A stretch of 7,887 nt of DNA from Deltaproteobacteria bacterium (GTDB taxonomy: Bacteria; Desulfobacterota; Desulfarculia; Adiutricales; Adiutricaceae), in contig JAISZP010000193.1 in NCBI GenBank assembly GCA_031269135.1, positions 1 through 7,887 of the forward strand. The letters are read 5' to 3'. A program made the translations under genes and the position numbers. Within the stretch, counting starts at the first letter, position 1, and each line of letters opens with the position of its first letter. Of the stretch, positions 1 through 6,588 are shown in pieces. The notes below the pieces were generated by a model. It did not search any database. It worked only from the letters and a program-made list of their open reading frames with translations, and was not told where the DNA came from.

Positions 1-96
1 TGCCTAGGCTTAACTAGTCAAATTTTAACTATTTAAATGGATGTCCTTTAACTGCAACTATTGTAAAGAATAGGCAAAAAATAGTCAAGGAAAACA

Positions 97-234
97 ATGG
101 AATCAAGCCTCACCAAAAAACAAAAAGTCATTTCAACTAAACTCTGGCAAGTCAAAACTGTAAAAAATCGACTTTGTCCGAATCAAAGAGTTTCCCCACT
201 GGAAAAGGTTGCCGATAGCTCAAGCGAGGAATAA
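97..234 (+). CDS. possible small protein, 45 residues, unknown function
   Basis: An ATG at 97 opens a 45-codon frame ending in TAA at 232-234. An AAGGA-type ribosome binding site lies at about 87-91, five to six bases before the ATG. This is the best Shine-Dalgarno match next to any start in this window. The predicted protein is hydrophilic and basic in its first half (KKQK, VKTVKNR) and acidic at its end (SSSEE), with one Cys and one Trp, no membrane segment and no motif I recognise. It stands alone, pointing towards the oppositely oriented nucleotidyltransferase gene at 536-886. The frame is short enough to be chance in AT-rich DNA, and only the ribosome binding site argues for it. No function can be assigned. 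Confidence 0.3.
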   Translation: MESSLTKKQKVISTKLWQVKTVKNRLCPNQRVSPLEKVADSSSEE

Positions 235-373
235 ATCGCCTGCATAAACTGCTGTTCTAGATTTATGTCCAGAGAGAGAAAAGATTGTCCAAAATTGCGC
301 CGCTTTTCGGTCGCCCACTTTTCGTGCGCCCCTTGAAAGTCATCATTTCACCCGTTAATTTCAAAAAGTGGAA

Positions 374-448
374 TTCCCGCCTTTCGCCCCTTTTCCTTTG
401 CTTGTCGCCTTTACCTTTCGCCTCTTTCCACTTCCTATTCCGCCCTTT
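374..448. other. pyrimidine-rich strand-asymmetric tract with CGCCTTT-like motifs
   Basis: In this 75-base stretch only 10 bases on the + strand are purines, so about 87% are pyrimidines. CGCC followed by pyrimidines recurs at about 378, 385, 406, 419 and 441, and two copies (378 and 406) read exactly CGCCTTT. The spacing is irregular, so it is not a clean tandem repeat. It lies about 90 bases beyond the 3' end of the - strand nucleotidyltransferase gene. The rest of 235-535 shows nothing I can identify. The frame through 285-527 begins at TTG and reads as low-complexity sequence. Confidence 0.4.
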
Positions 449-535
449 GGACGGCGCCGATCAGCCTCGTTCATATAAATCGGTTAGAAAAAAATACGAA
501 CGTTTACAGTTATTTAGCTTTCCTTAACCATCGAA

Positions 536-886
536 TTAATCTATATTTATCTTGATCTGCTCCATCCTTTCGTAAATCATAACCTTATCTCTATTTACGT
601 TAGCTGCAAAGTAAGGTGTTATTTCTGTTGTTATATTATCTAACAACCCATTACTTGAAATTAAATCGATTTTTTTATTAAGAACACCACTCAAATCATC
701 GCAAAAATTATTCCAATAATACAAACAATCGATCATTGAACCTCTCAAATCCGCTAAAAAATCAATATCACTATTTTCCGTAGCTTCCCCTCTTGCGTAA
801 GAACCAAAAATCCAAACATGCTTCAGTCTATATTTTTCGGCAATCGGCGCTACGATCAATCGCAGTTGTTCTATGGTATAAATCAT
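536..886 (-). CDS. MNT-type nucleotidyltransferase, antitoxin-like
   Basis: This 116-residue protein belongs to the minimal nucleotidyltransferase (MNT/NTP_transf_2) family. It shows the complete catalytic signature GSX10DXD: Gly28-Ser29, then ten residues (YARGEATENS), then Asp40-Ile-Asp42. The third metal-binding carboxylate is Asp74 in KKIDLI. The C-terminal segment (RDKVMIYER) is also typical of the family. Known relatives are often antitoxins that AMPylate a HEPN (DUF86) RNase toxin encoded next to them. Here neither flank has an open frame that looks like a HEPN protein, so it appears to be an orphan. I chose the ATG at 886 because it gives the usual N-terminus just ahead of the MNT core. 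A TTG at 928 in the same frame would add 14 residues that do not look like the family. Catalytic residues are intact, so it is probably active; its substrate is unknown. Confidence 0.87.
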   Translation of the reverse strand: MIYTIEQLRLIVAPIAEKYRLKHVWIFGSYARGEATENSDIDFLADLRGSMIDCLYYWNNFCDDLSGVLNKKIDLISSNGLLDNITTEITPYFAANVNRDKVMIYERMEQIKINID

Positions 887-980
887 AATCGCACACCAAA
901 AATCGTCATCGTTGAAACTTGACTCCAACCAGCGTTCGCGGCTTTGGTCGGGCCGGAAAACAGCGTCGAAACACGCAACC

Positions 981-1036
981 GAAAATGCTTGCCAAGAAAT
1001 GCTTACCTAGAAATGCTTGCTTAGAAATACTCGCCT
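981..1036. repeat. degenerate 14-nt tandem repeat, four copies
   Basis: Four consecutive units resemble GAAATGCTTGCCTA: 981-995 (15 nt), 996-1009 (14 nt), 1010-1023 (14 nt) and 1024-1036 (13 nt, more diverged). The 13-15-nt period is not a multiple of three, so it does not encode a peptide repeat. It lies about 95 bases upstream of the 5' end of the - strand nucleotidyltransferase gene and about 260 bases upstream of the proS promoter. It could be replication slippage or a row of protein-binding sites; the sequence alone does not decide. Confidence 0.6.
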
Positions 1037-1292
1037 GAAAAAATTTCCAAAACCTTTCCTGCAAAAAACTACCTGATGCCGCCTGACATTATATCCATTT
1101 TCCCCACCTCATTCTAGTGTTTTGATTCTTTAATCTCCTGGATCGACCCAAGCGACAAAACGCCCAGCCCAGCGAGTCGCGATTTAATTGCGAATCGGCT
1201 GAAAAAATGCAAAAAATCCGCTCTCATATAGAGACGAAATATCCCCAAAGTTCTTGCAGAAAAGGCTCTCGCAAAAAAAAGTCGGCGCCGGT

Positions 1293-1320
1293 TTAACTTT
1301 TTTGCCGGCGGTGGTATACT
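1293..1320 (+). promoter_or_regulatory. probable sigma-70-type promoter for proS-rel
   Basis: The extended -10 reads TGGTATACT (1312-1320), five of six matches to TATAAT with the upstream TG. A -35-like TTAACT (1293-1298, four of six to TTGACA) lies 16 bases before it. Transcription would start near 1326-1328, giving a leader of about 110 bases before the proS ATG. A 6-bp inverted repeat, CGCCGG (1286-1291) and CCGGCG (1305-1310), flanks the -35 region and could be an operator or a chance GC-rich pair. Confidence 0.5.
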
Positions 1321-1437
1321 TATGAAATGTAAGCTGGGTTTTTATTTTTTATTATCTGTCGCTTACTCGCCAAGGCCTGTCGCCGACTAAAACGGTCGAT
1401 AGCTTGTCTCGGCGCAATTATTTTCACACGAGATCCC

Positions 1438-3225
1438 ATGAGCACCGATTGTAAAATTACCGACAACATCAAAATCGACGTTTTCGGAGAAGTAATAGGT
1501 CAAAAAATCTCCTCTTACTTGGCTCCGACCATGAAGGAAGTCCCGGCCGAGGCCGAGCTGATCAGCCATAAACTTATGATCAGAGCTGGTCTGATCAGAA
1601 AGCTGGCCGCCGGCATATACAGCTATCTTCCAATGGGCTTGAGGTCGCTGAGAAAAGTGGAGAGGATCATTCGCGCCGAGATGAACCGCTTCGGCTCCAG
1701 AGAAGTCCTCCTTCCAGCCGTGCAACCGGCGGAACTGTGGAAGGAGAGCGGTCGCTGGGAGTTTTACGGCCCTGAGCTTTTGCGCTTCAAAGACCGTCAC
1801 GAACGCGACTGCATCATCGGCCCGACTCACGAAGAAGTCATCACCGATATCATCAGGAGAGAAGTCCGTTCATTTAGGGATCTTCCCTTAAACCTTTTTC
1901 AGATACAAACTAAATTTCGAGATGAGATAAGACCTCGCTTCGGCCTGATGAGAGGCAGAGAATTCATAATGAAGGACGCCTACAGCTTCGATGTGGACGA
2001 CCAAGGCGCCGACGTCTCGTATAAAGCGATGTACCAAGCTTACACCAACATCTTCGCCAATTGCGGCCTGACGTTCGCCATAGTGGAAGCCGACAGCGGC
2101 TCAATCGGAGGAAGCTTTTCCCACGAGTTCATGGTTACGGCCGATAGCGGCGAAGACGGCCTGATTTATTGTTCATCGTGTTCCTACGCGGCCAACCTGG
2201 AAAAAGCCGAACTTAAAGATTACCCCATCGAGCAGGCGCCCATTGGCCCGCTCACCAAAGTTCATACTCCAGCTTGCCGCCACGTCCCTCAGTTAGCCGC
2301 CTATATGAAGACCCCTGAATCGAGCATCATCAAATCAATGCTTTTTTTGGGCAAAGATTCCGAACCCGTGTTGGTGCTGATCCCTGGCCACAGAGAGATT
2401 AATTTAATCAAACTTAAAAACGCCTTGGGCGGTTATGAACCAACTCTTGCCGACCCGGATCAAGCGGAAAAAATAATGGGCGTCCCTATGGGTTACGTGA
2501 CCCCGATAGGCGCCGAAGTCAAGATACTGGCCGATCTTGGAGTCGCCAGAATGACCAGCGGCGTAGTGGGAGCGGGAGAAGCCGACTACCACTACACAGG
2601 CGCCAAACCTGGGGTGGATTTCAGGATAGACCAAAGCCTCGATCTGGCCGTTATGGTCGAAGGCGACCCCTGCCCTCGCTGCAAGACTCCTGTGAAGGTT
2701 AGGCGCGGAATTGAAGTAGGTCACGTTTTCAAGTTAGGAACTAAATACTCGAAAGCGATGGGAGCCAACTTCACCAAGCCTGACGGCACGGACTCTCCCA
2801 TTATCATGGGCTGCTACGGAATCGGTTTAGGCCGCACGCTGGCGGCCAGCATCGAGCAAAACCATGACGCCGACGGCATCATCTGGCCCATGGCCTTGGC
2901 CCCCTTCCAAGCGACCTTGCTTCCGCTGCAACTTCAAAGACAAGAGGTCTTGCAGGCGGCTCTCGCTCTGTTCGACGAATTAGTCGAGTCAGGCGTCGAA
3001 ACTCTCTTCGACGACCGAGATGAACGCCCCGGAGTGAAATTTAAGGACGCGGACTTGCTGGGCATTCCGCTGAGAGTGACGATTTCCGAAAAAGGTCTCA
3101 ATCAAGGACTAGTTGAACTCAAACGCCGCGACAATAGGGAAGTGACCATGCTCCCTGTCGCAAGCGCGGCTCAAGAGCTGTTGAAGTTAAGAGATCAAGC
3201 CCTAAAGACCAATCGCGCCGGTTGA
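1438..3225 (+). CDS. proS: prolyl-tRNA synthetase (class II, bacterial type with INS editing domain)
   Basis: This cytoplasmic enzyme attaches proline to tRNA-Pro, forming prolyl-adenylate as the intermediate. At 595 residues it is slightly longer than the usual bacterial form of about 570. The class II core is clear: GPTHEE (128-133), motif 2 around FRDEIRPRFGLMRGREF (160-176) and motif 3 MGCYGIGLGR (457-466). Between the core halves sits the INS domain (about 240-400), which hydrolyses mischarged Ala-tRNA-Pro. Lys299 and His385 match its known functional Lys and His. Cys pairs CSSC (245-248) and CPRC (412-415) flank it and suggest a zinc site. The anticodon-binding domain (about 485-575) includes DDRDERPGVKFKDADLLGIP. 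About 21 residues precede the usual N-terminus. An in-frame TAA at 1330-1332 and the lack of other ATG/GTG/TTG codons before the conserved start support the ATG at 1438. It is followed by rel after 7 bases. Confidence 0.98.
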   Translation: MSTDCKITDNIKIDVFGEVIGQKISSYLAPTMKEVPAEAELISHKLMIRAGLIRKLAAGIYSYLPMGLRSLRKVERIIRAEMNRFGSREVLLPAVQPAELWKESGRWEFYGPELLRFKDRHERDCIIGPTHEEVITDIIRREVRSFRDLPLNLFQIQTKFRDEIRPRFGLMRGREFIMKDAYSFDVDDQGADVSYKAMYQAYTNIFANCGLTFAIVEADSGSIGGSFSHEFMVTADSGEDGLIYCSSCSYAANLEKAELKDYPIEQAPIGPLTKVHTPACRHVPQLAAYMKTPESSIIKSMLFLGKDSEPVLVLIPGHREINLIKLKNALGGYEPTLADPDQAEKIMGVPMGYVTPIGAEVKILADLGVARMTSGVVGAGEADYHYTGAKPGVDFRIDQSLDLAVMVEGDPCPRCKTPVKVRRGIEVGHVFKLGTKYSKAMGANFTKPDGTDSPIIMGCYGIGLGRTLAASIEQNHDADGIIWPMALAPFQATLLPLQLQRQEVLQAALALFDELVESGVETLFDDRDERPGVKFKDADLLGIPLRVTISEKGLNQGLVELKRRDNREVTMLPVASAAQELLKLRDQALKTNRAG

Positions 3226-3232
3226 AACCATC

Positions 3233-5629
3233 ATGACCAAGCAACCTCAACCTTCCACCCAAGAAGACCACGACATTCCCTTTAACGAGGGAACTGGGCC
3301 TATCCCTGCGTCCTGGGTCACGGAAGTGGAAAAAGTCGAGGATGCCGTCCCCAACAACCGCCTTTCTTCCGGGCTTGCCCAACCTCTTCCCGTACATTCC
3401 AGCCGCCCCAAAGAGGACGTCTACCAACCTTTGGAAGGCATGCCCGTTTACGGCAGCCGTCCGGTCCGCATCGGCGAAATCATCGATTCCCTGTTGGAGC
3501 AAAATCCCGACGCCGACGACGACATGGTCCGCCGGGCCTACGTCTTCGCCGCATCCGCCCACCACGGCATGACCCGCCGCTCGGGAGAGCCTTACCTAAA
3601 CCACCCTCTGGCTGTGGCCGCCATATTATGCGACATGAAGCTCGACATCTCGGCGGTCGCGGCCGGTCTTCTTCACGATACGGTGGAAGACACCGACGTC
3701 AAGGTTGAAGATATCCGCAAAAACTTCGGCGTGGACGTCGCAAATATCGTAGACGGCGTAACGAAGATAGGAAAATTCAACTTCAATTCCGCGACCGAGC
3801 GCGAAGCCTCGAACATGCGCAAGATGATCCTGGCGATGTTGACGGACCTGCGGGTGATACTGGTGAAACTTGCCGACCGCTTGAACAACATGCGCACTTT
3901 GGGCTTTATGCCCCAGGAGAAACAACGCCAGATCTCCAAAGAAACGCTGGAGATCTTCGCGCCGTTGGCCTCGCGACTTGGAATACACAAGATCCAATCG
4001 GAATTGGAAGACCTCTCTCTGTTCTACGCGGAACCGGAGACCTACGACAAACTGCGCCAGGCTTTATCTGAAGGAAGAAACGACCGCCAAGCCTACGTGA
4101 CTGAAGTAAAAGCTTTTCTGACGGCCAAAATCGCCGAATTTGGAATCAAGGCCGAAATAGAAGGACGCCCAAAGCATATTTACAGCATATGGCGCAAAAT
4201 GAACGACCAAAATCTGCCCTTCGAGCAGATTTTCGACTTAGTGGCCTTTAGGATCATCGTAAACCAAGTTCAGGACTGCTACAGCGCCTTGGGAGTCATT
4301 CACTCCATCTTCAAACCCATACCCGGCCGCTTCAAAGACTACATCAGCCTTCCGAAAAACAACGGCTACAGATCGCTGCATACCGCAGTGGTCGGCCTCA
4401 ACAACACCCGCATGGAGATCCAGATAAGAACCCATGAGATGCACTCCTACGCCGAAGACGGGATAGCCGCCCACTGGCGCTACAAAGACGGCGGGCGCAT
4501 CAGCGATGAAGAGTCGCAGCGCATCAACGCGCTGAGATCGATTCTGAGTTGGCAGAGCAACCTTGAAGATCCGAGGGCTTTCCTGAACTCAATTAAAGAA
4601 AGCCTGGCCCAAAACGAAAGCATCTTCGTCTTCACTCCTACCGGAGACGTCAAAGAACTCCCGGTGGGAGCGACGCCCTTAGACTTCGCTTACTCCATCC
4701 ACACCGACGTGGGGCACCACTGCGGCGGCGCCCGCGTCAACGGCATCATGGCCAACGTCCGCCAAAAACTCCAAAATGGAGATGCGGTGGAGATTATAAC
4801 CAGCCGAGTATCGAGTCCCTCAAGCGACTGGCTGCGCCATGTCGCCAGCACCAAGGCCAAAACCAGAATAAGGCAATGGCTGGCGGCCGAAGAGAAAAAG
4901 CAGGCGGTCGAATTCGGCTGCGATCTCATCACCCAGGAGATGCGCCGCCACAAAATCGGTCGGGCGAAACTCACCAAAGAGGTGCTGTCTTCGCTGGGTT
5001 TCGACGGATTTGACGAACTCAATGCGGCGGTCGCCTTCGGCAAGCTCTCTCTAAAGACCGTCATGACGGCCATAAAGCCTGAACTGAAGGTCGCCCAGGC
5101 TCAGGAAAAACCTGACGCCAAAGCCGCCTACCAACAAACCCAGGCGAAACCTTTGACGGGAGTCTTGGTCAAAGGGATCGAAGACGTCTTCGTACGCTAC
5201 GGCAAATGTTGCACCCCTGTCCCGGGAGAACCCATCGTGGGATTTTTGACCCAGGGCAAAGGAGTGACTGTTCACACCTCCGACTGTCGCTCTTTAGTGG
5301 GCTTAGACCCCGACCGATTCATAGACGTCACTTGGGACACCAAACGAGCGGAAGAAGTCACTTACGACATATATATCAAGCTGCAAATTTTACACGTCCA
5401 CGGCGCCCTCAGCAGGATCGTGGCCGTAATCACTGAACACGTGGAAGACATAGTCGAAGCTCACACCGGAGACGCGAAAGAAGGGCGACTTTGGTTTAGG
5501 GTTGCGGTAAATGATTTCAACCAATATTTAGGGATGCTCTCAGCCCTCAAAGCCATGACCAACGTGGTGGAATGGGTCGAGCGCTTTTACCCGGCCGACT
5601 CGGATAACTACCAAGCCGATCAGCTTTGA
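3233..5629 (+). CDS. rel: bifunctional (p)ppGpp synthetase/hydrolase, long RelA/SpoT homologue
   Basis: This 798-residue protein makes and degrades the stringent-response alarmone (p)ppGpp. The N-terminal hydrolase (HD) domain is intact: His124, His148-Asp149, Glu152-Asp153 (HDTVED), Asp215 and Asn219. The synthetase domain follows, with GRPKHIY (311-317), Asp335, RFKD (366-369) and the catalytic Glu of EIQIRT (395). RFKD is the form of this motif found in bifunctional enzymes, as opposed to the EXDD of hydrolase-dead RelA. After it come TGS (about 462-523), a helical region, the Cys-containing segment with Cys659-Cys660, and a C-terminal ACT domain (about 712-790). The domains are complete and in standard order. 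The first 76 residues, rich in Pro, Glu and Ser, are an extension not present in typical members, whose start aligns near RIGEIID. It begins 7 bases after proS, has no clear ribosome binding site, and is probably translationally coupled to it. A start at Met70 (3440) is possible. Confidence 0.97.
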   Translation: MTKQPQPSTQEDHDIPFNEGTGPIPASWVTEVEKVEDAVPNNRLSSGLAQPLPVHSSRPKEDVYQPLEGMPVYGSRPVRIGEIIDSLLEQNPDADDDMVRRAYVFAASAHHGMTRRSGEPYLNHPLAVAAILCDMKLDISAVAAGLLHDTVEDTDVKVEDIRKNFGVDVANIVDGVTKIGKFNFNSATEREASNMRKMILAMLTDLRVILVKLADRLNNMRTLGFMPQEKQRQISKETLEIFAPLASRLGIHKIQSELEDLSLFYAEPETYDKLRQALSEGRNDRQAYVTEVKAFLTAKIAEFGIKAEIEGRPKHIYSIWRKMNDQNLPFEQIFDLVAFRIIVNQVQDCYSALGVIHSIFKPIPGRFKDYISLPKNNGYRSLHTAVVGLNNTRMEIQIRTHEMHSYAEDGIAAHWRYKDGGRISDEESQRINALRSILSWQSNLEDPRAFLNSIKESLAQNESIFVFTPTGDVKELPVGATPLDFAYSIHTDVGHHCGGARVNGIMANVRQKLQNGDAVEIITSRVSSPSSDWLRHVASTKAKTRIRQWLAAEEKKQAVEFGCDLITQEMRRHKIGRAKLTKEVLSSLGFDGFDELNAAVAFGKLSLKTVMTAIKPELKVAQAQEKPDAKAAYQQTQAKPLTGVLVKGIEDVFVRYGKCCTPVPGEPIVGFLTQGKGVTVHTSDCRSLVGLDPDRFIDVTWDTKRAEEVTYDIYIKLQILHVHGALSRIVAVITEHVEDIVEAHTGDAKEGRLWFRVAVNDFNQYLGMLSALKAMTNVVEWVERFYPADSDNYQADQL

Positions 5630-6169
5630 GCCATCGTTATTGAACTCTGCCAACCAGCGAAAAACCGTCCAAATTGCGAGGCCGTCAAGCAATCAGTCAC
5701 GAACCAAACCTACGGTCGTCCTCTATGATGGAAGCCGAGTCCCGCTGCCGAGAAAAAATGGGTCAGCGAAGGACGGAAAGGCGAAATGCCCAATGGCGAC
5801 GTGACGTGGGCGACCTTTTCGCTCGCAGGCGCAGTCGGCGATGCGGCGGCGACTGAATATGCCGCCGGTCGATCATAAGTTCCATTTTCTTTTAGAAGCT
5901 TTGGAGCATACTTACGTCGTAACTTTTCTGTTGTAAATCAATTCGGCTTGGAGTATAATTTGCTCGTGATTTCTCGCTTGTCTTAAGTTTTTGCGAGCGT
6001 TGAATTTTCCCATGATGGTCGCGAGGGTTCCTCCTACTCGCTTGTTTGCTACGTTTTCACCCAACCTCAAGTGGAAAACTATCGCAAAATCATACATAAA
6101 GCTATGCTGTTCGCAAAGGCTACTTAAAGCCTAAGAGCCGTTTGAGGTCCAGAGACCGGCGAACTGCCT
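5630..6169. other. non-coding region between rel and the CRISPR array
   Basis: This 540-base stretch has no gene I can support. Its first part (to about 5870) is GC-rich like the coding regions. The rel reading frame stays open past its stop for 32 codons to TGA (5726-5728) and then to TAA at 5876-5878, which may be a gene remnant or chance. From 5880 it becomes AT-rich. A 61-codon frame on the - strand (5912-6097) lacks a ribosome binding site and a recognisable family. The last 70 bases, with small stem-loops such as GGTC-CAGA-GACC at 6146-6157, lie where a CRISPR leader would be. Confidence 0.5.
5844..5867 (+). terminator. GC-rich hairpin, possible terminator after rel
   Basis: CGGCGGC (5844-5850) and GCCGCCG (5861-5867) form a 7-bp perfect stem around a 10-base loop, about 215 bases after the rel stop. 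A T-rich run (CCATTTTCTTTT) starts only at about 5882, 15 bases past the stem, so it is not a classic intrinsic terminator. It may serve as an RNA 3' end or be incidental. Confidence 0.25.
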
Positions 6170-6469
6170 ATCGCCCTGATTAATAAGGGATTGAGACTCG
6201 ACTAGTTAGCAATATGAGTGAACGTTTCCAAATCTACCATCGCCCTGATTAATAAGGGATTGAGATATGGTTCCAGCCGGCAGCAACGACAGGTCTAAGA
6301 TATCTACATATCGCCCTGATTAATAAGGGATTGAGACTTGCTGACATAGCACAAATTTGTCGTCATATTTACTATCGCCCTGATTAATAAGGGATTGAGA
6401 CTCGACTAGTTTTTAGTATGAATGAACGTTTCCAAATCTACCATCGCCCTGATTAATAAGGGATTGAGA
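6170..6469 (+). CRISPR. short CRISPR array: 5 identical repeats, 4 spacers, no cas genes in window
   Basis: A 27-base core repeat occurs five times without any mismatch, at 6170-6196, 6239-6265, 6310-6336, 6374-6400 and 6443-6469. It starts ATCGCCCTGATTAA and ends GGGATTGAGA; the next base is C after copies 1, 3 and 4 and T after copies 2 and 5. Inside it CCCT-G-ATTAAT-A-AGGG is a near-perfect palindrome with one mispaired position. The end ATTGAGAC resembles the common crRNA tag ATTGAAAC, which suggests the + strand is transcribed and the leader is on the left. Gaps between repeats are 42, 44, 37 and 42 bases. The bases just before each repeat are loosely alike (CTACC, CTACAT, TTACT, TGCCT), so the true repeat may extend leftwards with a variable 5' end. 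Gaps 1 and 4 are 37/42 identical, which is unusual. Type cannot be fixed without cas genes. Confidence 0.8.
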
Positions 6470-6478
6470 TGTTTGTGT

Positions 6479-6499
6479 TTCGTTATTCGTTATTCGTTC
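6479..6499. repeat. TTCGTTA tandem heptamer, three copies
   Basis: TTCGTTA (6479-6485), TTCGTTA (6486-6492) and TTCGTTC (6493-6499) follow each other directly, starting ten bases after the last CRISPR repeat. Function is unknown; it resembles simple slippage in the array trailer. Confidence 0.5.
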
Positions 6500-6588
6500 T
6501 TTCCAAACATTATCTATACCCCGAGAGCGAAAAAATCGTCCAATATTCAATTGGGGATGGGGTTGTGGATTTGATTTTAAAATTAAAA

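Larger units (their letters stand above)
887..1437. other. non-coding region between the nucleotidyltransferase gene and proS
   Basis: This 551-base gap separates the divergent nucleotidyltransferase and proS genes. It holds four degenerate short tandem repeats (981-1036), the likely proS promoter (1293-1320) and a leader of about 110 bases before the proS ATG. I find no tRNA, no T-box-like conserved TGGNACCGCG element and no convincing gene. The stretch 1040-1280 shows nothing recognisable. Confidence 0.6.

Noticed and set aside
243..267. Inverted repeat CATAAA / TTTATG
   Set aside because: Six A/T-rich base pairs around a 13-base loop are too weak to be a meaningful hairpin, and no gene end is next to it.
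285..527. 80-codon open frame on the + strand
   Set aside because: It starts with TTG, has no ribosome binding site, and its Pro/Leu/Phe-rich product simply reflects the pyrimidine-rich tract at 374-448.
1321..1437. T-box riboswitch in the proS leader
   Set aside because: The conserved TGGNACCGCG-type antiterminator sequence and a terminator with a T-run are absent, and the leader is too short.
1387..1830. 147-codon open frame on the - strand over the start of proS
   Set aside because: It lies opposite conserved proS codons and has no family features; other long - strand frames over proS, rel and rlmN were dismissed for the same reason.
5674..5856. 60-codon open frame after rel
   Set aside because: Very Arg/Ser-rich translation, typical of an out-of-frame reading of GC-rich DNA; no motif and no ribosome binding site.
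5912..6097. 61-codon open frame on the - strand left of the CRISPR array, considered as a cas or transposase remnant
   Set aside because: I cannot match it to any family, it lacks a Shine-Dalgarno sequence, and its length is reachable by chance in this AT-rich stretch.
6351..6360. Palindrome ACAAATTTGT inside the third spacer
   Set aside because: A 10-base A/T-rich palindrome is easily expected by chance and has no counterpart in the other spacers.
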